DNA from: Candidatus Roizmanbacteria bacterium CG_4_9_14_0_8_um_filter_34_12 | GTDB taxonomy: Bacteria; Patescibacteriota; Microgenomatia; UBA1406; GWC2-37-13 | DNA length: 6,401 bases | Assembly (NCBI GenBank): GCA_002789465.1 | Contig: PFTH01000080.1 | Span: 1 to 6,401, forward strand | Direction: 5' to 3' | Shown: piece after piece, positions 1-5,851 of the stretch | Layout: every line of letters starts with the position of its first letter | Numbering within the stretch: position 1 is the first letter of the stretch | Notes under the pieces: generated by a model | Told to the model about the DNA's origin: nothing | The model's input: only the letters and a program-made list of their open reading frames with translations | The model's database searches: none | Program-made: the position numbers and the translations under genes

Positions 1-57
1 TAATTTGAAATTGGGATTTTATTAGAAATTGGTAATTAAAAATTAGAAATTTTCTTC
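1..57. repeat. Right arm of an intergenic A/T-rich inverted repeat, cut by the window edge
   Basis: This non-coding stretch before tsf has the T/G-biased composition seen in the right arms of the other spacers. It contains TTTGAAATT, which recurs in the right arm at 5983-5995. A 10-base direct repeat, attagaaatt, occurs at 21-30 and 42-51. The matching left arm would lie outside the window, so calling it an arm is an inference from the other spacers. There is no Shine-Dalgarno sequence before the tsf start. Confidence 0.45.
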
Positions 58-61
58 AATC

Positions 62-517
62 ATGCTCGACTATACCAAACTCAAAACACTTCGTGAAACC
101 ACAGGCATTTCTTTTTCTCTTTGTAAAAAAGCACTGGAAGAAACCAATAATGATTTAAAAGCAGCTGAAAAAAAATTATCGGATTGGGGAATTGAAAAAG
201 CATTACAGAAAGCTAAAAGGGGAACTGGAAACGGTGTGATTGCTTCATACGTCCATCACAATAAAAAAATTGCAGCTATGATTGAACTAAATTGCGAAAC
301 AGATTTTGTTGCAAATAATCAAGATTTTCAAACTTTGGCTCAAGAGTTGGCAATGCAAGCGGCATCTATTAAAACTAAAAATGAGAAAGTGGATGAACTA
401 CTCTTAACTGAATATATTCGCGAACCTGGAAAAACTATTTCTGATTTAATAAAAGAAGCAATTCTTAAATTTGGAGAGAATATCAAACTTAAGCGGTTTG
501 TTAGATGGAGTATCTAA
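62..517 (+). CDS. tsf: Elongation factor Ts, compact form
   Basis: EF-Ts is the cytoplasmic guanine-nucleotide exchange factor that releases GDP from EF-Tu. The N-terminal UBA-like domain (about residues 1-45) has the LRETTG and CKKALEE motifs. The core follows, with the family signature ETDFVAN at residues 79-85, whose Asp-Phe contacts EF-Tu. The C-terminus, around KFGENIKLKRFVRW (136-149), matches the normal end of the single-core EF-Ts type, so the gene looks complete and not frameshifted. At 151 residues it is much shorter than the E. coli protein (about 283) and also shorter than the single-core Thermus protein (about 196). Compared with Thermus, a helical block of roughly 45 residues between about residues 108 and 113 is missing, including the usual EGR(L/M)xK segment. 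The start fits the family N-terminus, but no Shine-Dalgarno precedes it. pyrH, the usual downstream neighbour, is absent. Confidence 0.93.
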   Translation: MLDYTKLKTLRETTGISFSLCKKALEETNNDLKAAEKKLSDWGIEKALQKAKRGTGNGVIASYVHHNKKIAAMIELNCETDFVANNQDFQTLAQELAMQAASIKTKNEKVDELLLTEYIREPGKTISDLIKEAILKFGENIKLKRFVRWSI

Positions 518-607
518 ATAAAAAGTCAAATGATCAATTCTTATTTATCAATTGATACTTGATAATTCGTTGATCATTGGTTATTGATGATTGATCATTT
601 CTTATTT
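518..607. repeat. Intergenic inverted-repeat hairpin between tsf and frr
   Basis: A perfect 10-base inverted repeat pairs aaatgatcaa (528-537) with ttgatcattt (591-600). Weaker pairing continues outward, aaataa near 515-520 against ttattt near 602-607. TGATCA occurs three times (531-536, 571-576, 592-597), and a perfect 12-base palindrome, tatcaattgata, lies at 546-557. A pyrimidine-rich, T-rich stretch follows (608-642), so the RNA could act as a terminator-like or processing hairpin after tsf. It differs in words from the CAAAT-type hairpins further on. The function is not known. Confidence 0.6.
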
Positions 608-642
608 AGTTTCTATTACTCTTTACTTCTTTTCTCTTTTCT

Positions 643-648
643 GATAAT
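643..648 (+). promoter_or_regulatory. Possible -10 box for frr
   Basis: GATAAT lies ten bases before the frr ATG at 659. Initiation about seven bases downstream would give a leader of only a few bases. A weak TTTACT lies at 622-627, but the 15-base spacing is short. This is a guess from position and composition in AT-rich DNA. Confidence 0.25.
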
Positions 649-658
649 CTTTAAATCT

Positions 659-1219
659 ATGAATGTATATCAAACTGAATTTAAAGCTTCATGTAATAAG
701 GTAATCAACCAACTTAAGGAAGAACTTAAGTCAATACGAACTGGACGCGCTAATCCAGCAATGGTTGAAAATTTAATTGTTGAAGCATACGGAGGTCAAT
801 CAAAATTAAAATTATTGGAGATGGCGACTATCATGAACGAGGCACCTTTAATTTTAGCTATTACTCCATTTGACCCATCAACTGTAACTGAAATTGAAAA
901 AGCAATTCTTAAATCACCCCTTGACTTATCTCCCCGTCCTCAAGGAAATAAATTACTAATAACTATCCCTCCATTATCTGAAGAACAACGGGAAAAAATG
1001 GTTAAAATAATTAATCAAGCGATTGAAACACATCGACATTCAGTTCGAAATTATCGAGATGAAACACGTAAAAAGATTAAGTATGATTTTGAAGCAAAAA
1101 CCATCACTGAAGATGACAAATTTCGAATGGAAAAAGATATTGATACACTCACACAAAAAATCATGGAAGAAATTCAAGTTATAAAAGAAAAGAAAGACGC
1201 AGAGATAAGAGAAGTATGA
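659..1219 (+). CDS. frr: Ribosome recycling factor
   Basis: RRF works with EF-G to split post-termination ribosomes in the cytoplasm. The 186-residue product has the usual family length (about 185). Domain I helices include SIRTGRANPAM near residues 25-35 and the C-terminal helical region with SVRNYRDETRKKIK (about 127-140), which carries the conserved Arg cluster. Domain II lies between, with ITPFDPSTVTEIEKAI and IPPLSEEQREKM. The frame stays open upstream to an ATG at 584. I reject that start because the extra 25 residues (MMIDHFLFSFYY...) are translated hairpin and T-rich spacer and have no counterpart in RRF, while MNVYQTEF at 659 matches the normal N-terminus. No Shine-Dalgarno precedes the start. 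It ends in TGA, which also forms the first bases of the next inverted repeat. The classical pyrH between tsf and frr is missing. Confidence 0.96.
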   Translation: MNVYQTEFKASCNKVINQLKEELKSIRTGRANPAMVENLIVEAYGGQSKLKLLEMATIMNEAPLILAITPFDPSTVTEIEKAILKSPLDLSPRPQGNKLLITIPPLSEEQREKMVKIINQAIETHRHSVRNYRDETRKKIKYDFEAKTITEDDKFRMEKDIDTLTQKIMEEIQVIKEKKDAEIREV

Positions 1220-1345
1220 CAAAAATAACAAAATCTCAATATTCAAAGATACAAAACAATTTCAAAAATCAAAATTCCAATAATAATAGCTTTTGTAATT
1301 TTAATTTTGGATTTGATTTGTTATTTGGATTTTGTCATTTGAGCT
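1217..1345. repeat. Intergenic inverted-repeat hairpin between frr and rseP
   Basis: The left arm starts on the frr stop codon: tgacaaaa (1217-1224) is a perfect inverted match of ttttgtca (1330-1337). Further inside, ataacaaa (from 1225) pairs with the tttgttat region just after 1315, and the caaaaatcaaaattccaa region (about 1263-1280) pairs imperfectly with ttttggatttgatttg (1305-1320). The loop is about 1281-1295. The left arm is nearly free of G and the right arm nearly free of C. The transcript would fold into a long, interrupted A-U stem. The terminator, processing or mobile-repeat roles are all inference. Confidence 0.65.
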
Positions 1346-1357
1346 TCATATAAATAT

Positions 1358-2440
1358 ATGTTAACAATAATTGCTTTTATTTTGATTCTAGGTTTATTAG
1401 TTTTGGTCCATGAATTTGGTCATTTTATTGCTGCCAAAAAAAACGGAGTATATGTTGAAGAGTTTGGTTTTGGCTATCCGCCAAGACTTTTTGGTTTCAA
1501 ATTTAGAAATACCTTATATAGTATTAATCTAATACCGCTTGGTGGGTTTGTCAAATTATATGGTGAAGAAGCAGGTGAACTTGGCGCTGAAAAAACCACA
1601 AAAAAAATTCCATCCAATCAAGCTTTCACTAATAAAAAACCTTGGCAAAAATTGATTATTCTCTGCGCCGGAGTCTTAGGAAACTTTTTGCTGGGATGGA
1701 TTCTCATTTCAATACTGTTTACTCAAGGAATTCCCACTCCTACAAAAGATGTGATTATTGATCGCGTCGCATTTAACTCACCAGCACAATATGCCGGTCT
1801 AAAACCAAAAGATATCCTTCTTGAAATTACCATAGATAATAAAATAGAAAAATTAAAATCAACAAATGACTTAATTGATCTTTCAAAAAAATATGCAGGA
1901 CAAAAATTGAATATAAAAATTAAGCGTGCAAATATCGAAAAAATAATTTCAATTGTTCCTCGAAAAAATCCACCCACTGGACAAGGACCATTAGGTATTG
2001 TTGTTACGTCATTTATTGAAAAGCGTTATCCTTGGTATCAGGCGCCTTTTTTTGGTTTGATTGAGGCATTCAATATAACAATTAAAATTGTTTCTGAACT
2101 GGGAAAAACACTATTCCAGTTATTAACATTTAAAAAACCCCAAATTGATGTTGCCGGCCCGATTGGTATCGCTCAATTTACTGGTCAAGCAATCAAGTTT
2201 GGACGAAATGCAGTTTTAGAATTTATTGCGTTATTATCTCTTAATTTAGCTGTTTTAAATATCTTTCCTTTTCCTGCGCTTGATGGAGGAAGGTTGGTTT
2301 TTGTTATCTATGAATGGATCACAAAAAAACGTGTTAATAAGAACTTAGAAAAATATCTTAATTTGACAGGATTTAGCCTTTTGATTTTATTAGCCTTGTT
2401 AGTTTCAATCAGTGATGTGATTAAGTTAATTAAAAAATAA
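1358..2440 (+). CDS. rseP: Site-2 family intramembrane zinc metalloprotease (RseP/RasP-like)
   Basis: This is a peptidase family M50B integral membrane protease that cuts transmembrane substrates such as anti-sigma factors or signal-peptide remnants. The first membrane helix (about 1-17) runs into the zinc-binding motif HEFGH at 18-22. A second hydrophobic segment lies at about 97-121. A single PDZ domain follows at about 125-205, with the carboxylate-binding part near VAFNSPAQYAGLKPKDILLEI. GPIGIAQ (267-273) precedes a third hydrophobic segment (about 285-303). The second catalytic motif is FPFPALDGGR (303-312), where Asp309 is the third metal ligand, and a last helix lies at about 336-352. 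At 360 residues with one PDZ it is of the short type, against about 450 and two PDZ domains in E. coli. All catalytic residues are present. The native substrate cannot be told. uppS, cdsA and dxr, often just upstream, are absent. Confidence 0.94.
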   Translation: MLTIIAFILILGLLVLVHEFGHFIAAKKNGVYVEEFGFGYPPRLFGFKFRNTLYSINLIPLGGFVKLYGEEAGELGAEKTTKKIPSNQAFTNKKPWQKLIILCAGVLGNFLLGWILISILFTQGIPTPTKDVIIDRVAFNSPAQYAGLKPKDILLEITIDNKIEKLKSTNDLIDLSKKYAGQKLNIKIKRANIEKIISIVPRKNPPTGQGPLGIVVTSFIEKRYPWYQAPFFGLIEAFNITIKIVSELGKTLFQLLTFKKPQIDVAGPIGIAQFTGQAIKFGRNAVLEFIALLSLNLAVLNIFPFPALDGGRLVFVIYEWITKKRVNKNLEKYLNLTGFSLLILLALLVSISDVIKLIKK

Positions 2441-2442
2441 TT

Positions 2443-2475
2443 TTATAATAATTATAATATTTATAATGATTATAA
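2443..2475. promoter_or_regulatory. Two tandem 15-base perfect palindromes with TATAAT boxes before cmk
   Basis: ttataataattataa (2443-2457) and ttataatgattataa (2461-2475) are each a 7-1-7 perfect palindrome. They differ only at the central base and are spaced 18 bases start to start. They contain TATAAT at 2444-2449, 2453-2458 and 2462-2467, and TATAAC at 2471-2476. Initiation from the last box would fall at about the cmk ATG (2483), giving a leaderless transcript. No convincing -35 is seen. It could be a promoter, a paired operator, or chance in a very AT-rich spacer. Confidence 0.4.
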
Positions 2476-2482
2476 CCGTTAT

Positions 2483-3037
2483 ATGAATCTCAAATTCAAC
2501 AACATTACAATTTCTGGAAGCGTTTCTGTTGGCAAAAATACTTTATTGGATAATCTAAAACCACAGTTACAACCACTTGGTTGGCAATTTACTTCGGGCG
2601 GACAAATTCTTCGTGATTATGCAAAAGAATATGTTCAACCGCTTGCTAGTCTTGCAGGAAAAGACTTTCATTTAAAAGTGGAAGAAAGAACACGACGCCT
2701 ACTTACTGAAAAAGGAAAATATGTAATTGAAGCTTGGTTGTCTGGTTTTGTTGCTCGGGATCTTAAGAATACGCTTCGGGTTTTATTAGTTTGTAGTGAT
2801 GACGCACTTCGTATTGACCGTGTGGCCAATCGAGACAAGGTTAGCATCGAGCAAGCAAAACACTTAATTAAAGAAAGAGAAGAGGTTAACTTTAAGGAAT
2901 GGCAAAAATATTATGGAAAATATAATTTTTTTGATCCTAAATATTATCAATTAATTATTAATACATATTCTTGCGGACCAATGGAAACTGTTGGTAAAGT
3001 TCTTGATAAACTCGGCTATCATAATGGTAAACATTAA
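2483..3037 (+). CDS. cmk: Cytidylate kinase-like P-loop NMP kinase, archaeal type
   Basis: The likely reaction is phosphorylation of (d)CMP to (d)CDP with ATP in the cytoplasm. At 184 residues it is the size of the archaeal-type kinase, not the longer classical bacterial Cmk. The ITISG strand leads into a P-loop at 12-20 (GSVSVGKNT). The NMP-binding region follows with FTSGGQILRDYAKE (36-49). A mid-domain segment, VIEAWLSGFVAR (81-92), is in the place of the family's substrate-binding E-x-R-L-A-G segment. The lid is at about 110-145 (RIDRVANRDKVSIEQA and a following RE-E stretch), and DPKYYQLIINT (151-161) is the typical last strand. The residue after the P-loop Lys is Asn19 rather than Ser/Thr, and the glycine pattern is unusual. 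Activity or nucleotide choice may therefore differ. The name is a family-level call. It has no Shine-Dalgarno and sits between rseP and proS. Confidence 0.75.
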   Translation: MNLKFNNITISGSVSVGKNTLLDNLKPQLQPLGWQFTSGGQILRDYAKEYVQPLASLAGKDFHLKVEERTRRLLTEKGKYVIEAWLSGFVARDLKNTLRVLLVCSDDALRIDRVANRDKVSIEQAKHLIKEREEVNFKEWQKYYGKYNFFDPKYYQLIINTYSCGPMETVGKVLDKLGYHNGKH

Positions 3038-3071
3038 AATTTTATTATTTCTTTATTTGATTATTTAATAA

Positions 3072-3088
3072 TTCTTCTCTTCCCTCCT
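3072..3088 (+). other. Pure pyrimidine tract in the cmk-proS spacer
   Basis: Seventeen consecutive pyrimidines end in CCTCCT (3083-3088), the same sense as the 16S anti-Shine-Dalgarno core. The 128-base spacer 3038-3165 otherwise lacks the long inverted repeats found elsewhere. It holds only short possible stems (accc/gggt at about 3089-3108 and gcat/atgc at about 3110-3124). No function can be assigned. Confidence 0.3.
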
Positions 3089-3145
3089 AACCCATAATAA
3101 TGTACGGGTGCATCATTGATATGCCACTACTCATATCTCTAAATT

Positions 3146-3158
3146 TATAATGTATAAT
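3146..3158 (+). promoter_or_regulatory. Promoter for proS: two TATAAT boxes seven bases apart
   Basis: Two perfect -10 hexamers lie at 3146-3151 and 3153-3158. The ATG of proS is at 3166. Initiation about seven bases after the second box would fall at 3165-3166, so the transcript would be leaderless, which agrees with the lack of any Shine-Dalgarno. No good -35 is seen at the normal distance. This spacer has the highest local G+C content and lacks the hairpin element, so proS may begin a new transcription unit. Confidence 0.5.
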
Positions 3159-3165
3159 AAAATTC

Positions 3166-4863
3166 ATGCGCTATTCGAAACTTTTTGGGAAAACAATCAA
3201 AATCCCACCGGCTGATGCAATCAATCGTTCTCATATTTTGCTTTATCAAGCAGGTTTTATTCGCGAATCAACAGCCGGTCGCTATTTTTTTCTTCCACTT
3301 GGACAACTAGTCCAACAAAAAATTATGGCTATGATTAAAAAAGAGATGGATAAGTCTGGCGCACAAGAAATGCTCTCACCGGTTCTTCACCCGCTGGAGC
3401 TATGGAGAGAGACTAATCGTACAAATACAACTGGTTTTGAATTAACCAAAGTTGTTGATCGCAGAAAAGGGGAGTTTGCACTTGGCGGAACCGCGGAAGA
3501 AATGTTTGTCGATGTGGTAAGAAAGTTACGTTTAAGTTATCGAGATTTACCATTAAATATATATCAGTTTTCTTTAAAATTTCGCGATGAACTTCGTGCT
3601 AGAGGAGGACTATTACGCGTTAGAGAGTTTATTATGAAAGATGCTTATTCTTTTGATAAAGATGAGACAGGTTTTAAAATAAGCTATGATTTAATGGCAA
3701 AAACTTATAAAAAAATCTTTGATCAGTTATCTCTTAAAACTATAATTGTTGAGTCTGACAATGGATACATCGGAGGCGAATACTGTCATGAATTTGTGGT
3801 TGAATCGCCAATCGGTGAAACAAAATTTCTCACAACTTCAGATGGATTTTACGCTGCTCATCAAGACGTTGCTAAATTCAAACGGGATATGGTTAATGAA
3901 AATGAACCAATTATGTCTATGAAAATAATTCAACAACCACAATGGATTAAAACAATGGAAGATAATATCAAACACTATAAAAAACCAAAATCATATTTTC
4001 TTAAAAATGTTGTTTATAAAAATCGCATTACTAAAGATATTATAATTGCAGTAATCCGTGGAGACCTTGAAGTAAATAAAATGAAACTCGAACATGTTTT
4101 AAATCTAGTTGGTCAGCTCAACGAAGCATCTCTAGATGATCTACTTAGAATTGGAACAAAGCCAGGATACGTTCATTCTTGGGGACATAAGAACGTAACA
4201 TATGTTGCTGATATTTCATTAAAAACTGTTACGAACTTTATTGGTGGTCAAAAAGAAGATGAAACTGATTCTATCAATGTAAATTATGGTCGTGATTTTA
4301 AATGTGATTATGAGGATGATATTGCATTAGCACAACCCGGACATTTAAGCGAATCAGGAAAAGAACTTATATTAAAACGCGGAATTGAGGTGGGGAACAT
4401 CTTTCAACTAGGATATCATTATTCAAAAAAGATGAAAGATGCTACATTCACCAATTTTGACGGACAATTAAAACCATACTACATGGGTTGTTATGGAATT
4501 GGCATTGGCCGAACCATGGCAGCAATCGTTGAAGTTCATAATGATAAAAATGGAATTATCTGGCCACAAAACATTGCTCCATATCAAGTCCATTTAATTG
4601 GGCTTGATTTACAAAATGATGCAATCCAAAAACAAGCAGTAAAAATTTATCATAATTTACTTGAAAAAGGTATTGAAGTTTTGTTTGACGACCGGATTGA
4701 TATTCGTGCCGGTCAAAAATTCGCCGAAGCGGATTTGATCGGTATCCCCTGGAGACTGCTTGTTTCTACAAAAACAGGTGAAAATGTTGAACTAAAAAAA
4801 CGTTCTGAAACAAAAACGGAAGTTATAAGTATTGAAGAAACTATTAAACTTATTAATCAGTAA
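3166..4863 (+). CDS. proS: Prolyl-tRNA synthetase, bacterial type with inserted editing domain
   Basis: ProRS charges tRNA-Pro with proline in the cytoplasm and is a class II synthetase. At 565 residues it matches the E. coli-type enzyme (572). The catalytic core shows GGTAEE (107-112, where many relatives have GPTHEE), motif 2 around KFRDELRARGGLLRVREF (138-155) with MKDAYSF (157-163), and motif 3 around YMGCYGIGIGRTMAA (439-453). Between motifs 2 and 3, about 225-395 is the YbaK-like INS domain that deacylates Ala-tRNA-Pro, recognisable from IRGDLEVNKMK (297-307), VADIS (347-351) and NVNYGRDF (371-378). Within it, the usual glycine loop of the GxxxGSxGP kind reads GTKPGYVHSWGHK (330-342), so editing may be altered. 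The C-terminal anticodon-binding domain runs from about 472 to the end. The start is the family start MRYSKLFGKT. The downstream hairpin begins on its stop codon. Confidence 0.96.
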   Translation: MRYSKLFGKTIKIPPADAINRSHILLYQAGFIRESTAGRYFFLPLGQLVQQKIMAMIKKEMDKSGAQEMLSPVLHPLELWRETNRTNTTGFELTKVVDRRKGEFALGGTAEEMFVDVVRKLRLSYRDLPLNIYQFSLKFRDELRARGGLLRVREFIMKDAYSFDKDETGFKISYDLMAKTYKKIFDQLSLKTIIVESDNGYIGGEYCHEFVVESPIGETKFLTTSDGFYAAHQDVAKFKRDMVNENEPIMSMKIIQQPQWIKTMEDNIKHYKKPKSYFLKNVVYKNRITKDIIIAVIRGDLEVNKMKLEHVLNLVGQLNEASLDDLLRIGTKPGYVHSWGHKNVTYVADISLKTVTNFIGGQKEDETDSINVNYGRDFKCDYEDDIALAQPGHLSESGKELILKRGIEVGNIFQLGYHYSKKMKDATFTNFDGQLKPYYMGCYGIGIGRTMAAIVEVHNDKNGIIWPQNIAPYQVHLIGLDLQNDAIQKQAVKIYHNLLEKGIEVLFDDRIDIRAGQKFAEADLIGIPWRLLVSTKTGENVELKKRSETKTEVISIEETIKLINQ

Positions 4864-5000
4864 ATTCAAATGTCAAAATTCAAAGATTCAAATCAAATTT
4901 AAATAAAAATAGGCAGAATTACGATTTATCCGTTACTAAATTATTTTGAAATTTGAATTTTGTTATTGATTTGTTATTTGACATTTGTAATTTGAATTTA
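4861..5000. repeat. Intergenic inverted-repeat hairpin between proS and the MYG1-like gene
   Basis: The terminal arms taaattcaaa (4861-4870) and tttgaattta (4991-5000) are perfect inverted repeats, and the left one starts with the proS stop codon TAA. A second perfect pair is caaatgtcaaa (4867-4877) with tttgacatttg (4977-4987). The two pairs are offset, so the stem must be interrupted or alternate. More CAAAT/TTCAAA words fill the left arm to about 4905, and ATTTGAA/TTTTG words fill the right arm from about 4945. The core at about 4906-4944 is unrelated and has a little more G+C. TTGACA at 4978-4983 is part of an arm and has no -10 box at the right distance. Confidence 0.7.
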
Positions 5001-5004
5001 ACTT

Positions 5005-5838
5005 ATGAAGATTATAGTTACCCATCTTACTCCAGATCTTGATGCAATCACAGCCTGTTGGCTTGTAAAAAACTTTATGCCTGGTTGGAAAAATGCGGAA
5101 ATTATCACAATTCCAGCCGGAACAACATATCAGAATAAAATAGTAGACTCATATCGAGAAATAATTCATGTAGACACGGGTCTGGGAAAATATGATCATC
5201 ACCAAACAAACTCCAATACTTGTGCTGCACGTCTTGTGTTTGTATCTTTGGAAAAAAACTATGGTTTATCAAGTAAAAATATTCCTGTTTTAACTCGACT
5301 CACAACATATGTTAATGAAATCGATCATTTTCAAGATGCTTTCTATCCTGATGCAAAAGCTGATCGTTATGAATTTACACTCGCTCCATTAATTGAAGGT
5401 TTACATAAAACTATTAAAAATGATCAATTAGTTATTGAAATTGCTTTTAAATTACTCGATAGTGTTTTGATCGTTCTCAAAAATAAAATTGCTGCTGAAT
5501 CCGAAATAAAGTCAGGTTATATATTTAATTCAAGATACGGAAAATCCATTGTGATGGAAACAGGAAACGGTGATACACTCAAATTGGCACAAAAATCCGG
5601 TTTTTCATTTACAGCCATAAAAGATCCTCGTAAAGGTAATATTCGAATAAAAACGCTTCCACTCGCCAAATACGACCTTATGCCGCTATACGAAAATATA
5701 ATAAAAATTGATAAAAAAGCAACCTGGTATCTTCATGTTTCACGCCACATGCTACTAAACGGATCTTCAAGAAACCCAAATTTTATTCCATCTTCGTTAA
5801 CCAGCGCGCAACTGATTGCAATCATTAAGAAAGTGTAA
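5005..5838 (+). CDS. MYG1-related putative metal-dependent hydrolase
   Basis: The exact activity is unknown. The N-terminal layout resembles the MYG1/DHH phosphoesterase-like proteins: a first strand KIIVTH (2-7) followed by acidic residues D11 and D13 (TPDLDAITA), then HVDTG (55-59), DHHQ (64-67) and NEIDHFQ (104-110). These His/Asp clusters would form a two-metal site, suggesting hydrolysis of a phosphodiester or nucleotide, as in relatives with nuclease activity. A helical middle (about 120-170) leads to a second domain with YGKSIVMETGNGD (178-190) and a C-terminal WYLHVSRHMLLNGS stretch (241-254) ending in SSLTSAQLIAII. The length of 277 residues looks complete. There is no Shine-Dalgarno and the start abuts the right arm of the hairpin. 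The neighbours are translation genes but do not define a role. The family link is from remembered motifs, not a search. Confidence 0.6.
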   Translation: MKIIVTHLTPDLDAITACWLVKNFMPGWKNAEIITIPAGTTYQNKIVDSYREIIHVDTGLGKYDHHQTNSNTCAARLVFVSLEKNYGLSSKNIPVLTRLTTYVNEIDHFQDAFYPDAKADRYEFTLAPLIEGLHKTIKNDQLVIEIAFKLLDSVLIVLKNKIAAESEIKSGYIFNSRYGKSIVMETGNGDTLKLAQKSGFSFTAIKDPRKGNIRIKTLPLAKYDLMPLYENIIKIDKKATWYLHVSRHMLLNGSSRNPNFIPSSLTSAQLIAIIKKV

Positions 5839-5851
5839 TAGAATAACAGTA

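Noticed and set aside
584..658. N-terminal extension of frr from the ATG at 584
   Set aside because: The 25 extra residues are translated hairpin and T-rich spacer, RRF proteins do not have such an extension, and the start at 659 gives the usual length.
1217..1228. UGA read as glycine (as in Gracilibacteria or Absconditabacteria)
   Set aside because: frr and rpsU end at TGA at the expected protein lengths, and no gene contains an in-frame TGA although glycine is common.
1040..1246. Open frame on the minus strand inside frr
   Set aside because: It lies antisense to a certain gene, has low-complexity Phe/Ile/Leu-rich sequence and extends into the repeat spacer; it is a shadow frame.
1723..1977. 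Open frame on the minus strand inside rseP
   Set aside because: It is fully antisense to the conserved PDZ part of rseP and shows no recognisable motif.
3081..3090. Shine-Dalgarno on the minus strand (complement of the CCTCCT tract)
   Set aside because: No start codon or open frame follows at a suitable distance on the minus strand.
3038..3165. T-box riboswitch before proS
   Set aside because: The spacer is too short, and there is no T-box consensus, specifier stem or GC-rich terminator.
4978..5004. TTGACA at 4978-4983 as a -35 box for the MYG1-like gene
   Set aside because: The normal -10 position would overlap the start codon and has no TATAAT-like sequence; the hexamer is explained as part of the inverted repeat.
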